Positions 17,378-27,606 of a DNA stretch of 64,000 nucleotides are shown here, one piece after another. Position 1 is the first letter of the stretch; every line of letters starts with the position of its first letter. The stretch is from Paracoccaceae bacterium (lineage in GTDB: Bacteria > Pseudomonadota > Alphaproteobacteria > Rhodobacterales > Rhodobacteraceae): positions 4,140,136-4,204,135 of the forward strand of contig JAWPMR010000001.1 of NCBI GenBank assembly GCA_033344815.1. The letters run 5' to 3'. The position numbers and the translations under genes are program-made. The notes beneath the pieces are model-generated. The model was not told the origin of the DNA. It saw only the letters and a list, made by a program, of their open reading frames with translations, and ran no database searches.

Positions 17378-18463
17378 ATGACCACAGCCCTTCGCCCGCA
17401 ACCTGGGATCATGGACATTGCCCTTTATCAGGGTGGTGCGTCACATATCGAGGGTCAAACGGACCCGCTGAAGCTGAGCTCCAACGAGAATCCGTTTGGC
17501 ACCAGCACGGACACAATTGCTGCTGTTGCACAGGCTGCAGCCGGATTGCATCGCTATCCCTCAACAGATCACGCGAGCTTGCGCGCAGCGATCGCAGAGG
17601 TGCATGGATTAGACGCGCAGCGCATCATTTGTGGTGTCGGATCGGATGAAATTCTAACGCTTTTGGCCATGGCCTATGCGGGGCCGGGCGACGAAATACT
17701 CTACACCGAGCATGGGTTTTCCCTTTACCGCATTTTTGCACTGTCGGCGGGGGCGACTCCCGTTGTGGCACCCGAATCCGATCGACGGGTTGACGTCGAT
17801 GCGTTGATCGCCTTGATCACCGACGCCACGCGCTTGATCTATATTGCGAATCCAGCAAATCCGACGGGCACCGCGCTGGAGGTTGCCGAGTTAAGCCGAC
17901 TGGCTGATGCCGTGCCGGCCGAGTGTTTGCTGGTGCTGGATGGGGCCTATGCGGAATTCTTTGACGGGTATGACGGCGGTGCCGCACTGGTTTCCGCGCG
18001 CGAAAATGTCGTGATGACGCGAACGTTTTCCAAACTCTATGGATTGGGCGGTTTGCGTGTCGGATGGGGGTATGCCTCGCAAGAGGTGATTGACGTGCTG
18101 AACCGGATACGTGGGCCGTTCAACATGTCCAGTGTCGCTCTTGCCGGGGCCGAATCCGCGGTTCGGGACCGAGGCTTTGTAGAGATGTGCCTGCATGAAA
18201 ACGCGGAGCAACGCGCGCGCCTGACGGGCGGTTTGCACCAATTGGGCATTGCTTGCGATCCAAGTCAGGCCAATTTTGTGTTGGCGCGTTTTGCCAGTGA
18301 GGACGAAGCCATTGCCGCAGATGCGCACCTTAAATCCGCCGGGATCCTTGTGCGGTTGGTCAAAGGGTACGGCTTTCCACAAGCGCTCCGGATCACCGTG
18401 GGGCGCGCCGAAGATGTGACCCGTGTCCTTGAGGCTCTTGGAACATTTAAGGAGCCGACATGA
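17378..18463 (+). CDS. hisC: Histidinol-phosphate / aromatic aminotransferase
   Basis: A 361-residue PLP aminotransferase of fold type I. It shows LSSNENPFG (33-41), the NPTGT substrate/PLP motif, DGAYAEF (188-194) and the Schiff-base Lys219 in TRTFSKLYGLGGLRVGW. It overlaps the next gene, a TyrA-type dehydrogenase, by 4 bp (ATGA). HisC-like enzymes also transaminate prephenate or aromatic keto acids, so in this operon its main job may be tyrosine and phenylalanine synthesis. Confidence 0.92.
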   Translation: MTTALRPQPGIMDIALYQGGASHIEGQTDPLKLSSNENPFGTSTDTIAAVAQAAAGLHRYPSTDHASLRAAIAEVHGLDAQRIICGVGSDEILTLLAMAYAGPGDEILYTEHGFSLYRIFALSAGATPVVAPESDRRVDVDALIALITDATRLIYIANPANPTGTALEVAELSRLADAVPAECLLVLDGAYAEFFDGYDGGAALVSARENVVMTRTFSKLYGLGGLRVGWGYASQEVIDVLNRIRGPFNMSSVALAGAESAVRDRGFVEMCLHENAEQRARLTGGLHQLGIACDPSQANFVLARFASEDEAIAADAHLKSAGILVRLVKGYGFPQALRITVGRAEDVTRVLEALGTFKEPT

Positions 18464-19380
18464 GCGTGATTTACAACCGCGTGGCGCTGATCGGGCTGGG
18501 TCTGATTGCCTCTTCCATGTTCTGGGCGATGAAACGCAAAGGCTTGGCGGGTGAGGTCGCCGGCTATGCGCGCAGCGTCGAAACCCGCGAGACAGCGCGC
18601 CGCATTGGCCTGTGTGATCGCGTGTGTGACACCGCGGTCGAGGCCGTCGAGGGGGCTGATCTGGTGGTCCTCTGCGTTCCCGTCGGTGTGATGGGTGACG
18701 TCGTGGCTGATCTTGCCGGGGCGTTGAAGCCGGGCGCGACCGTCACGGATGTGGGATCGGTCAAACGCGACGTGATTGCCAATGTATCACCGCATCTGCC
18801 GGATCATGTCCATTTCATTCCCGGCCATCCGGTTGCAGGCACGGAACATTCCGGGCCAGAATCGGGCTTTGCCGAACTCTTTGACAACCGCTGGCTGTTG
18901 TTGGTGCCGGTGGAGGGGTCAGACCCCGACGCGGTCGCCAAACTGCGCCACCTTTGGGAAGAAATCGGCAGCAATGTGGAGGAAATGGAGGCAGATCACC
19001 ATGATCTGGTTCTTGCCGTGACCAGCCACGCACCGCACCTGATTGCCTATACAATGGTGGGCGTTGCAGATGATCTGCATCGGATCACGGATACTGAGGT
19101 AATCAAATACTCCGCGGCGGGGTTTCGCGATTTCACGCGTATTGCGGCGAGCGATCCGACCATGTGGCGCGATGTCTTCCTGACAAACAAAGACGCGACG
19201 CTCGAAATCCTGGGTCGTTTTACCGAAGAGCTGTTTGCGCTGCAACGGGCGATCCGGACCGGAGACGGAGAGCACCTACACGACTATTTCACCCGTACGC
19301 GCGCGGTTCGGCGCGGTATTGTCGAGGCGGGCCAGGACACGGATGCGCCGGATTTTGGGCGCGGCAAGAGCAGCACATGA
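18460..19380 (+). CDS. tyrA: Prephenate/arogenate dehydrogenase (TyrA family)
   Basis: A 306-residue NAD(P)-dependent dehydrogenase in tyrosine synthesis. The Rossmann motif is GLGLIASSM (12-20), with Ala where most members have Gly in GLIGGS. PGHPVAGTEHSGP carries the catalytic His and substrate residues, and the helical dimer domain contains SHAPHLIAY. There is no chorismate mutase or ACT domain. It overlaps hisC upstream and the extensin gene downstream by 4 bp each, so translation of all three is probably coupled. Confidence 0.92.
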   Translation: MSVIYNRVALIGLGLIASSMFWAMKRKGLAGEVAGYARSVETRETARRIGLCDRVCDTAVEAVEGADLVVLCVPVGVMGDVVADLAGALKPGATVTDVGSVKRDVIANVSPHLPDHVHFIPGHPVAGTEHSGPESGFAELFDNRWLLLVPVEGSDPDAVAKLRHLWEEIGSNVEEMEADHHDLVLAVTSHAPHLIAYTMVGVADDLHRITDTEVIKYSAAGFRDFTRIAASDPTMWRDVFLTNKDATLEILGRFTEELFALQRAIRTGDGEHLHDYFTRTRAVRRGIVEAGQDTDAPDFGRGKSST

Positions 19381-20177
19381 GGGTTTGGGCGCTTCTGTTT
19401 TTGCTGCTTGCGGGCATGGCATCGGCGAAGGCACCGGAAACATCGCTGCGCCCTGAAATTCGACCCGAACAAGCAGCCAGTGGCACGCAGCCGGTTCAAC
19501 TCCAGGACTCTGGTGCAATACTGGCCCCCGAACGCTCAGCGGCGGCGAATGAGGCGACGTTGCGCGGCAATGGCCCGCGCATGTCTTTACGCCCGCAGTT
19601 GCGCACCCGCGCAGTGAAACGAGCAATCCGCAAACAGCAACGCCTGCGCGCCAAGGGGGCGATCTGCGGTGATCCTGACATACAGGGTGAAAGCGTCGGT
19701 CGGGTGCCGGGCCGGATTTCCGGGTGCGGTGTGCCTCAGGCGGTCAAAGTGCGCTCGGTGTCGGGCATCACGCTCAGCCAACGCGCGGTGATGGATTGCG
19801 CAACCGCTCAAGCGCTGAAAACCTGGGTGGATACCTCGGTCAAACCTGCGTTTCGCAAACAAAGGGGCGGTGTCAAAGGCCTGCGCGTGGCGGCGCACTA
19901 CGCCTGTCGCACGCGCAATAATAAAAAAGGCGCGCGCATTTCCGAGCACGGCAAGGGGCGTGCGATTGACGTGTCCGGGTTTCAGATGGGTGATGGCTCA
20001 ACGATCTCGGTTCTCAAAGGATGGAACGCGCGCGATACCAATCAGGCCATGCGCAAGGTTCATAGAGGGGCTTGCGGACCGTTTGGCACTGTCCTGGGGC
20101 CGAACGCGGACAGCTATCATCTGGATCACTTCCATTTTGACACGGCGCGGTATCGCAACGGCACCTATTGCCGTTAG
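19377..20177 (+). CDS. Exported extensin-family (M15-like) protein
   Basis: A 266-residue protein with a signal peptide (MRVWALLFLLLAGMASAKA), a proline/alanine-rich linker and a C-terminal extensin-like domain. The domain has SEHGKGRAIDVSGF and DHFHFD, the His/Asp/His-x-His pattern of a zinc-dependent D,D-peptidase fold, plus conserved cysteines (CGVPQA, HYACRTRNN, RGACGPFG, GTYCR). A peptidoglycan or cell-wall role is likely. It overlaps tyrA by 4 bp at the start and the convergent DUF2125 gene by 4 bp at the end. Confidence 0.88.
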   Translation: MRVWALLFLLLAGMASAKAPETSLRPEIRPEQAASGTQPVQLQDSGAILAPERSAAANEATLRGNGPRMSLRPQLRTRAVKRAIRKQQRLRAKGAICGDPDIQGESVGRVPGRISGCGVPQAVKVRSVSGITLSQRAVMDCATAQALKTWVDTSVKPAFRKQRGGVKGLRVAAHYACRTRNNKKGARISEHGKGRAIDVSGFQMGDGSTISVLKGWNARDTNQAMRKVHRGACGPFGTVLGPNADSYHLDHFHFDTARYRNGTYCR

Positions 20178-21166
20178 CGCAAGATCAGGCGCGGGGCCGG
20201 GCCGAGCGGTAAGAACCCTAAAAACACCGTACCGCCACGCAAGGTCAGGGCCAGATCAAGCGTTTCAGGATTACCGGCCAACCCTGCGAACGTTGATAAG
20301 GCCTGCTCAATCTGCGGGCGCAGCGCCCCGCTGGTTTCCGCCAAAATCAGCATCGACCGCCAGTTGCGCGCCTGAACATTCAGGGTTCCGCTCGCCGTTC
20401 CTTGTACATCCACATCCAAAGCGGCGGCAAAACGCAGTTGCAAAGCACCCCATGCCGCTTCTGCGCTGTGGATGACAATCTGGCGCGGTTGCGGGCGTGA
20501 TACTTCCAGTGCTGTAATGTCCCAGGAGCGGTCAAATATCACTGTGGTGTTCAGCGCAAATTGGTCAAATGTCACTGGCCAGTCCAGCGGGATGTAAAGA
20601 GCGCGGCGCGGCACCTCACCGGGTCGCAACGCATCAATACCCATCTCAAACCGGTATTTGGCGGCCATTTCGGGGTCTTGAACCACGCTCAACCGCGATG
20701 TGCCCCCGGCCAGTATGTCGCCCGCTTCCGCGTCCAGCAACCACGCGTCTGCGGTGGCCTCCATTTGTTCCAGCGCCAGGGACGCTGTGGGTGTCACCGC
20801 CAATCGCGCTTGGCCCTTTTGCATCAACAGGCGGCTGCGCCCTTCAGGGCTTGCCAGAAGGATCGGATCTTTGGGCAGATCAAGCGTCACGGTGCCCGGA
20901 TCCCAGACCGGGGCCTGCACTTGCAGGCTGGATGCCTGTACTGCTGCGCCAGTGTCGGGATCGGCCAGGGCAATATCCTTGACCGTGACGCGAATGTCCT
21001 TGGGATATCCACCCGACGTAATCGCGGAAGTCTCTGCCTGCCACCCTTCGGTTTGTCGCGCGCTCAGCCAGCCCTCGATCCCGCGCGCCACACCAAATGT
21101 CGCAACGCCCCACCAGGCGCTCCAGAGCAGAGCCACCCCTAGTATCAGCCAGATAACACGCCGCAT
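20174..21166 (-). CDS. DUF2125 envelope protein
   Basis: A 330-residue protein with one N-terminal hydrophobic anchor (MRRVIWLILGVALLWSAWWG) and a large exported beta-rich domain. Segments such as SGGYPKDIRVTVKDIAL and VQAPVWDPGTVTLDLP fit the DUF2125 family. The ATG at 21166 is chosen because the anchor begins there; an upstream start would add 24 unconserved residues and run into the next gene. Role unknown, perhaps lipid or envelope homeostasis as in related AsmA-like folds (weak inference). Confidence 0.85.
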   Translation of the reverse strand: MRRVIWLILGVALLWSAWWGVATFGVARGIEGWLSARQTEGWQAETSAITSGGYPKDIRVTVKDIALADPDTGAAVQASSLQVQAPVWDPGTVTLDLPKDPILLASPEGRSRLLMQKGQARLAVTPTASLALEQMEATADAWLLDAEAGDILAGGTSRLSVVQDPEMAAKYRFEMGIDALRPGEVPRRALYIPLDWPVTFDQFALNTTVIFDRSWDITALEVSRPQPRQIVIHSAEAAWGALQLRFAAALDVDVQGTASGTLNVQARNWRSMLILAETSGALRPQIEQALSTFAGLAGNPETLDLALTLRGGTVFLGFLPLGPAPRLILR

Positions 21167-21231
21167 GACAGAGCCCTTTCCCTTGCCGCTGAATTGAGGT
21201 TTACGCAAAGCAGACAAGGAGAACCAGCAAG

Positions 21232-21762
21232 ATGACAATGTGGGTATTCGGATATGGCAGCCTGTTGTGGAATCCCGGGTTTGATGTGGCTGAAAAGGTC
21301 GTGGCGACGTTGCCCGGCTATGCGCGGTCCTTTTGCATGTGGTCGATCCATCATCGCGGGACCGAAACGGATCCGGGCCTGGTGTTGGCGCTGGATGAAG
21401 AACCCGCCCATGCCTGTGAAGGCGTGGCCCTTGCTGTGGCTGCCGGGCGAGAGGCTCAAACGCTGGTCTACCTGCGCGAACGGGAATTGATATCTTCGGC
21501 CTATCTGGAGCGGGAGTTGGACATCGATCTGGTGGATGGTCGCAGGGTGAACGCGCTTTGTTATGTCATTAACCCGGGTCATGTACAGTATTGCGGCGGG
21601 ATGGCCCTTGAAGAACAGGCGCAGGTCATTTCGCGCGCAACAGGAGGCATGGGGCCGAACACGGAATATCTGTATAACACGGCATCGCATCTGAGCGAGA
21701 TCGGACTTCATGACCCGGATCTTGAATGGCTAAGCCAGCGGGTGCGCCACCTCACCACATAA
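21232..21762 (+). CDS. ChaC-family gamma-glutamylcyclotransferase
   Basis: A 176-residue protein starting MTMWVFGYGSLLWNPGF, the ChaC substrate-binding loop. The conserved acid is expected in the EGVALAV or RERELISSAYLERELD segments. ChaC enzymes split glutathione into 5-oxoproline and Cys-Gly in the cytosol. It is divergent from DUF2125 with 65 bp between the starts, and stands alone before the stator-like pair. Confidence 0.88.
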   Translation: MTMWVFGYGSLLWNPGFDVAEKVVATLPGYARSFCMWSIHHRGTETDPGLVLALDEEPAHACEGVALAVAAGREAQTLVYLRERELISSAYLERELDIDLVDGRRVNALCYVINPGHVQYCGGMALEEQAQVISRATGGMGPNTEYLYNTASHLSEIGLHDPDLEWLSQRVRHLTT

Positions 21763-21837
21763 ATCCATGGCTCTGGGCTGGGTTTTCAGGTTAAGCTATG
21801 GCCAGAGCAGAACAATAAGGCGCGGGAGCAACAGCGC

Positions 21838-23025
21838 ATGGTATTGCCAGATCACGAAGTTCGACCGGTTTTTTCACAACCGGTGCGGCAAATCTCCCTG
21901 ATGTTGATCGTTCTTGGGTTGTCAGGTTTCGGCAGTTTTCTGGCCTTGCCCCGGGTGTTGCCGGTTTTTGAGGCAAACCCGTACCTCAACGGCTTTATCA
22001 TCTTTGTCTTCATCCTTGGCGTTTTTGCCTGTTTTTATCAGGTGTTCCAATTGATCGGATCGGTGCGTTGGATTGAACGCTTTGCCACGGATCGGCAAGA
22101 CACGAGCGTCAAGGCACCACAATTGCTCGCACCGCTTGCCTCGCTTTTGCGCTCACGTGGGGCGCGGATGCAGGTCAGTGCTTCTTCTACCCGATCCATT
22201 CTCGATTCTGTGGTGAACCGGATTGAAGAGGCGCGCGAAATCACGCGCTATATCGTCAGTATGTTGATTTTCCTGGGTCTTTTGGGGACATTCTATGGCC
22301 TTGCGACCACGGTCCCGGCCATTGTGGAAACGATTTCCAGCCTTGCACCCGAAGAGGGAGAGGGCGGGCTCGAAGTTTTTAACCGCTTGATGAGCGGGCT
22401 GCAAACGCAACTCGGCGGCATGGGTGTCGCCTTTGCCTCCTCACTTCTGGGGTTGGCAGGATCCTTGATTGTCGGTCTTTTGGAGCTTTTTGCCGGTCAC
22501 GGGCAGAACCGGTTTTACCGCGAACTTGAAGAGTGGCTCAGTTCGATCACCCGGGTCGGCTTTACTTCTGGCGACGAGGCGAGCGGAGATCAGGGCGCTT
22601 TGGCGGCCGTCGTTGAACATATGGTTGAGCAGATGGAAAGCCTGCAGCTGATGTTCCAGCAATCCGATGTGAGTCGGTCTGAAGTGAACGAAAACCTTGG
22701 CACCTTGGCAAATTCAATCGAACGCATGACGCAGAAAATGGACGGGATGGACCCGGCAAGTGTGGCCCTGGAGCGGGTCGCCGCCGGTCAGGAACGGCTG
22801 ATTTCTGCGTTGGAGACCCAAACCCACGGTGACGGCGGCATGGATGCGGAAAGCCGGATGCGCCTGCGCTCGATTGATGTGCAGATGTTGCGGATTCTCG
22901 AAGAGATCTCTGCCGGGCGTCAGGAAAGCATGGCTGAATTGCGCATGGATCTGTCAAAACTGACGGACGCGTTGCGGGCGGGTCGACCGCGCGCCAGTAT
23001 CAAGATGAAATCCGGGGACAGCTAA
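21838..23025 (+). CDS. MotA/TolQ/ExbB-like proton-channel protein
   Basis: This 395-residue membrane protein has four hydrophobic helices at about residues 18-38, 49-73, 137-160 and 188-215. The last two (YIVSMLIFLGLLGTFYGLATT and GMGVAFASSLLGLAGSLIVG) match the MotA/TolQ/ExbB core. A C-terminal cytoplasmic tail of about 170 residues (220-395) is helical and acidic. It is 1 bp from the next gene, which encodes a MotB-like partner. The pair should form a proton-driven stator complex. It is not flagellar by context, and its driven machine is unknown. Confidence 0.85.
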   Translation: MVLPDHEVRPVFSQPVRQISLMLIVLGLSGFGSFLALPRVLPVFEANPYLNGFIIFVFILGVFACFYQVFQLIGSVRWIERFATDRQDTSVKAPQLLAPLASLLRSRGARMQVSASSTRSILDSVVNRIEEAREITRYIVSMLIFLGLLGTFYGLATTVPAIVETISSLAPEEGEGGLEVFNRLMSGLQTQLGGMGVAFASSLLGLAGSLIVGLLELFAGHGQNRFYRELEEWLSSITRVGFTSGDEASGDQGALAAVVEHMVEQMESLQLMFQQSDVSRSEVNENLGTLANSIERMTQKMDGMDPASVALERVAAGQERLISALETQTHGDGGMDAESRMRLRSIDVQMLRILEEISAGRQESMAELRMDLSKLTDALRAGRPRASIKMKSGDS

Positions 23026-23026
23026 C

Positions 23027-24955
23027 ATGGCTCTGTCGCGACGCACCGGTGCCCGCTTTCAAGCTTCGATCTGGCCGGGGTTTGTGGATGCGATGACCGG
23101 CTTGTTGCTGGTTCTGATGTTCGTTCTGACGATTTTCATGGTTGTGCAATTTGTGTTGACCGAACGCATCACCGGGCAGGAATCCGAGCTCGATCAACTC
23201 GCCGGAGAGGTCGCGGCTTTGGCACAAGCGCTTGGATTGGAACAACAAAGCAACAGCGATCTGAACAGCCGTGTTGGCGAATTGAGCACCTCTTTGAACG
23301 ATGCGCAGGTGCGGATTGAAACACTGACGGCGACGCGGGATGCACAGGCGGCAGCACTCGATGCCGCGCAATCGCAAATCACGAGTTTTGAAGCGCAGGT
23401 TGCCGCCCTGATCACACAACGAGATACGGCACTGGGTGATGTGGCGACGTTGGAACAAACGCGCGACGCTTTGGAGCAGACCCAGGCGGAGCTGCTGAGC
23501 GAACAGGAAGCCCTTGATCTCGCACTGGCCTCGGCGCGCAGTGAAATTGATGCACAGACCGAGGCCGCGCGCCTTGCAGCCGCGCGGCGCGCGGCGCTGG
23601 ATGCTCTGGTGGCGGACCTGCGCGCGCGCAACGCCGAGGCTGTGGGACAGGTTGGGCAATTGACCGCGGACTTGGAAAAAACGCAAGAGGCTCTCAGTGC
23701 AGAAGAAGCCGCAAGGCTTGCGGAGGTCGCGGCAGCTGAGTCGTTGCGGGCGCGATTGGCCGATGCTGATGCGGAATTAACGGCGATGACGCTGGCACTG
23801 GAAGCGCAACGGCAGGATGCCGAGGATACATTAACGCTGCTGGCGGCCGCCCGTGCCGCACAAGGCGATCTGGATCAGCAGTTGGCGTCGGCGCTGATCA
23901 GTCTGGAAAGTCTTGAGGAAAACGTTGCGAGCGCTGAGCAGGAAGCGGAAGCGTTGCGTCGCGCCGAAGCGGCTCTGGAAGCCGAATTGCGTGCTGCAGA
24001 AGCGGCAGCGCAGGAAACTGAGCAATCCCTGCAAGCGGGTCAAGCGGACCTGCGCGCTGAACAAGACAATTTGCGGAATCAATTGGCTGCAGCGCTTGCG
24101 GCTAAACTGGCCGCCGAAACGCTCGCCGAGGACTCCAGCAGTGAGGCCGAACGCCGCGCTGCTCTTTTGGCGCAGGCGCGTCAGTCGCTGGCACAGGAAG
24201 GCGAAATCAGTGCTGACGCCCAGCGTCAGGCTGAATTGCTCAATCAACAGGTTGCTGCATTGCGCGCACAATTGGGTGATTTGCAATCGCTTCTCGATGA
24301 TGCCGTGGCGCGTGACGCTGCGTCTCAGGTCCGACTGCAATCTCTGGGGTCCGATCTCAACACCGCGCTGGCACGGGTGGCCGCAGAAGAAAGGCGCCGC
24401 GCAGCGCTTGAAGAAGCGGAAAGGATCAGGCTGGAAGCCGAAGCATTGCGACTGGCAGAGGAAGCGGCGCGTCTGACGGAGGAAACCAAGGATCTTGAGC
24501 AATACCGTTCTGAGTTTTTTGGCCGCCTGCGAGAAGTTTTGGGACGTCAGGAAGGTGTGCGAATTGAGGGAGACCGCTTTGTCTTTTCTTCCGAAGTTCT
24601 GTTTGCGCCGGGTCGCGCGGATCTTTCGTTGGAAGGGCAAAGCGAAGTTGCCAAGGTCGCGCAAATTATTTCAAGCGTAGCGGATGAGATACCGCCGGAA
24701 ATCGACTGGATCATCCGCGTGGATGGGCATACGGATGACGTGCCCTTGTCAGGTTTCGGTGAATTTTCTGACAATTGGGAGTTGAGCCAAGGTCGGGCAC
24801 TTTCGGTTGTGAAATTTATGGTAACTGCCCTGGGTATTCCGCCAAACCGCTTGGCCGCCAACGGTTTTGGCCAGTATCAACCCGTCGCGACGGAAGACAC
24901 CGAAGCAGCGCGCGCGCTGAACCGACGGATTGAACTGAAATTCACTGAAAAATAG
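23027..24955 (+). CDS. MotB/OmpA-like protein with long periplasmic coiled coil
   Basis: A 642-residue protein. The single N-terminal TM has GFVDAMTGLLLVLMFVLTIF, where Asp21 aligns with the proton-carrying Asp of MotB/TolR/ExbD. Residues about 52-500 are a nearly unbroken coiled coil rich in Ala, Glu, Gln and Arg. The last about 125 residues form an OmpA-type peptidoglycan-binding domain (VDGHTDDVPLSG, ELSQGRALSVVKFM, LNRRIELKF). The protein thus spans from the inner membrane to the cell wall. It starts 1 bp after the MotA-like gene. The long coil distinguishes it from flagellar MotB. Confidence 0.87.
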   Translation: MALSRRTGARFQASIWPGFVDAMTGLLLVLMFVLTIFMVVQFVLTERITGQESELDQLAGEVAALAQALGLEQQSNSDLNSRVGELSTSLNDAQVRIETLTATRDAQAAALDAAQSQITSFEAQVAALITQRDTALGDVATLEQTRDALEQTQAELLSEQEALDLALASARSEIDAQTEAARLAAARRAALDALVADLRARNAEAVGQVGQLTADLEKTQEALSAEEAARLAEVAAAESLRARLADADAELTAMTLALEAQRQDAEDTLTLLAAARAAQGDLDQQLASALISLESLEENVASAEQEAEALRRAEAALEAELRAAEAAAQETEQSLQAGQADLRAEQDNLRNQLAAALAAKLAAETLAEDSSSEAERRAALLAQARQSLAQEGEISADAQRQAELLNQQVAALRAQLGDLQSLLDDAVARDAASQVRLQSLGSDLNTALARVAAEERRRAALEEAERIRLEAEALRLAEEAARLTEETKDLEQYRSEFFGRLREVLGRQEGVRIEGDRFVFSSEVLFAPGRADLSLEGQSEVAKVAQIISSVADEIPPEIDWIIRVDGHTDDVPLSGFGEFSDNWELSQGRALSVVKFMVTALGIPPNRLAANGFGQYQPVATEDTEAARALNRRIELKFTEK

Positions 24956-25054
24956 GTCGTGGAGCGGTTCAGGCGGGCATGGTCCCATCACCCCATCAGG
25001 TGATAGCCACAGCATTTACTCGGATGCTCAGGCCAGTCTTACGTAAAACTAATA

Positions 25055-25090
25055 AAACGCCCCGCTGTTGATTAACACAGCGGGGCGTTT
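25055..25090. terminator. Bidirectional terminator between OmpA-like gene and clpA
   Basis: AAACGCCCCGCTGT (25055-25068) pairs with ACAGCGGGGCGTTT (25077-25090) around an 8-base loop. It sits between two convergent genes and has T-rich flanks, best on the minus strand, so it serves clpA and probably the other gene too. Confidence 0.88.
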
Positions 25091-25109
25091 CAGTTTGACT
25101 TTGAACAGC

Positions 25110-27431
25110 TTACTCTGCGGTGAGCAGAGGCGGCTTGTTGCCGGAGAGGCGCGGTTTGTCGGGCCCCTCGATCTTGAGATCAATTTCGCCGCCTTTGATG
25201 CCAACTTTGACAACGCCACCCTTTGCCAATTTGCCAAACAGCAGATCTTCGGCGAGAGGCTTCTTGATATGCTCCTGGATGACTCGGCCCAGTGGGCGCG
25301 CGCCCATTTTGGCGTCATAGCCTTTGTCGGCCAGCCATTCAGCGGCAGGTTTGGTCAGCTCAATGGTCACGTTGCGATCCATCAATTGCGCTTCCAACTG
25401 AAGCACAAACTTTTCGACCACCTGCAAAATGACCTCCTTGGGAAGCGGTGCGAAACTGATGACCGCATCCAGGCGGTTTCGGAATTCAGGTGTAAAGGTG
25501 CGCTCAATGGCGGCCGTATCTTCACCCTCGCGCCGATCTCGCCCGAAACCAATGGCTTCCTTGGCTTGTTCCGCGGCGCCGGCGTTTGACGTCATGATCA
25601 ACACCACGTTACGGAAATCCACTGTGCGGCCGTTGTGATCGGTCAGTTTGCCGTGATCCATCACCTGCAACAGGATATTGTAGACATCCGGATGCGCTTT
25701 CTCCATTTCGTCAAGCAACAAGACACAATGGGGGTGTTGATCCACACCGTCCGTCAGCATGCCGCCCTGATCGAACCCGACATAACCCGGAGGGGCACCG
25801 ATCAAACGGCTGACCGCGTGTTTTTCCATGTATTCCGACATATCGAAACGCAACAGTTCCACACCAAGGGTATCCGCCAATTGCTTGGCCACTTCGGTTT
25901 TGCCCACACCAGTTGGGCCTGCAAACAGGTAATTCCCAATGGGTTTCTCAGGTTCACGCAAGCCTGCGCGCGCCAGTTTGATGGCCGAGGAAAGCGCTTC
26001 AATTGCATTGTCCTGCCCAAAGACCACCCGTTTCAGCGATCCTTCGAGATCTTTCAGAACCTCGGCATCGTCCTTTGATACGTTTTTCGGTGGAATACGT
26101 GCGATCTTTGCCACCACATTTTCGATCTCTTTCGTGCCGATGGTTTTGCGACGTTTAGCCGCGACCACCAGATGTTGTGCCGCGCCTGCCTCATCAATTA
26201 CGTCGATGGCCGAATCCGGCAATTTACGGTCATTGATATAGCGGGACGCCAGTTCCACGGAGGATTTGATCGCATCCGCTGTGTATTTTACCGAATGGTG
26301 ATCCTCGAAATAGGGTTTCAAGCCACGGAGAATTTTCACCGCATCCTCGACAGAAGGCTCATTGACGTCAATCTTCTGGAACCGGCGGCTCAGCGCACGA
26401 TCCTTTTCGAAGTGTTGACGGAATTCCTTATATGTGGTCGAGCCCATTGTCCGCAATTTCCCACCCGCAAGGGCTGGTTTGAGCAGATTGGATGCATCCA
26501 TCGCCCCGCCTGACGTAGCACCGGCGCCGATTACGGTGTGAATTTCGTCGATGAACAGAACCGCGTCGTCATGCTCTTCCAGTTCGGATACGACCGCCTT
26601 GAGCCGTTCCTCAAAATCACCGCGATAGCGGGTGCCGGCCAGCAATGCGCCCATGTCCAGCGAATAAATCGTGGTGTGTTCCAAAACTTCGGGTGTCTCG
26701 CCAGCAACAATTTTACGTGCCAGACCCTCGGCGATCGCGGTTTTGCCCACGCCCGGATCACCCACCAGAAGCGGGTTATTCTTGCGGCGTCGGCAGAGTA
26801 CTTGAATGCAGCGCTCGACCTCGGAATCACGCCCGATCAGCGGGTCAATATCACCTTCACGGGATTTTGCGTTCAGATCCACGCAATACTTTTCAAGAGC
26901 GCTCTCTTTTTTCTCGCCCTCCGTGACACCTTGCGTTTCTTCCTCTTGCTCGGGCGCGCCGGACACGGGCCGGGGCTCCCCAAATGCGGGATCCTTGGCC
27001 ACGCCGTGGGCGATGAAATTCACCGCATCATACCGTGTCATGTCCTGTTCTTGTAGGAAATAGGCTGCATTGCTCTCGCGCTCCGCGAAAATGGCGACCA
27101 GAACGTTGGCCCCTGTCACCTCTGTGCGGCCTGAGGATTGCACATGGATCGCGGCGCGTTGAATGACGCGCTGAAAGGCCGCCGTTGGCACTGCCTCGGA
27201 GCCATCAACATCGGTGACCAGATTGCTCAGATCCTCGTCGACGAACTCGACCAGAGTGCTGCGCAGATCATCGACATCCACGCTGCAGGCTTTCATGACG
27301 CGCGTGGCGTCGGGCTCATCAATCAGGGCCAGCAGAAGATGCTCAAGTGTCGCAAATTCATGGCGGCGCGCGTTGGCAAGAGCCAAAGCAGAATGTATCG
27401 CCTGTTCAAGTGTGGTCGAAAATGAAGGCAC
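25110..27431 (-). CDS. clpA: ATP-dependent Clp protease ATP-binding subunit ClpA
   Basis: A 773-residue AAA+ unfoldase that feeds substrates to ClpP. It has an N-terminal Clp repeat domain (1-140) that normally binds ClpS. Two ATPase modules follow, with GDPGVGKT and GPTGVGKT Walker A motifs and the LFIDEIHT and LLLDEMEK Walker B motifs. The ClpP-binding IGF tripeptide lies in KEAIGFGRD. The start is GTG at 27431, since AAGGAG lies 8 bases upstream and it gives the normal opening [11 protein letters not shown]. The next ATGs upstream add unrelated residues. No clpS lies beside it. Confidence 0.95.
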   Translation of the reverse strand: MPSFSTTLEQAIHSALALANARRHEFATLEHLLLALIDEPDATRVMKACSVDVDDLRSTLVEFVDEDLSNLVTDVDGSEAVPTAAFQRVIQRAAIHVQSSGRTEVTGANVLVAIFAERESNAAYFLQEQDMTRYDAVNFIAHGVAKDPAFGEPRPVSGAPEQEEETQGVTEGEKKESALEKYCVDLNAKSREGDIDPLIGRDSEVERCIQVLCRRRKNNPLLVGDPGVGKTAIAEGLARKIVAGETPEVLEHTTIYSLDMGALLAGTRYRGDFEERLKAVVSELEEHDDAVLFIDEIHTVIGAGATSGGAMDASNLLKPALAGGKLRTMGSTTYKEFRQHFEKDRALSRRFQKIDVNEPSVEDAVKILRGLKPYFEDHHSVKYTADAIKSSVELASRYINDRKLPDSAIDVIDEAGAAQHLVVAAKRRKTIGTKEIENVVAKIARIPPKNVSKDDAEVLKDLEGSLKRVVFGQDNAIEALSSAIKLARAGLREPEKPIGNYLFAGPTGVGKTEVAKQLADTLGVELLRFDMSEYMEKHAVSRLIGAPPGYVGFDQGGMLTDGVDQHPHCVLLLDEMEKAHPDVYNILLQVMDHGKLTDHNGRTVDFRNVVLIMTSNAGAAEQAKEAIGFGRDRREGEDTAAIERTFTPEFRNRLDAVISFAPLPKEVILQVVEKFVLQLEAQLMDRNVTIELTKPAAEWLADKGYDAKMGARPLGRVIQEHIKKPLAEDLLFGKLAKGGVVKVGIKGGEIDLKIEGPDKPRLSGNKPPLLTAE

Positions 27432-27606
27432 AATAAGCGCTCCTTCTGATCGGGGTCGGTGGGGGATCTGATTCATGTCGATCCATAAGCCGACCATGGC
27501 CTCATAGTGTTAGAGTTTGGTTGATCTCAGCCCGGCTTCAAGTTTTTTCTTCACTTTCTTAGTCACAAATTGTGTGAAGAGGGTGAGAAAGGCTTTGTTT
27601 TGGGCG

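Noticed and set aside
21838..24955. Zorya-type defence system (ZorA/ZorB look-alike)
   Set aside because: The pair has MotA- and MotB-like parts, but no ZorC, ZorD or ZorE gene is adjacent, and the long coil is in the MotB-like partner and not in the cytosolic tail. The neighbours are housekeeping genes.
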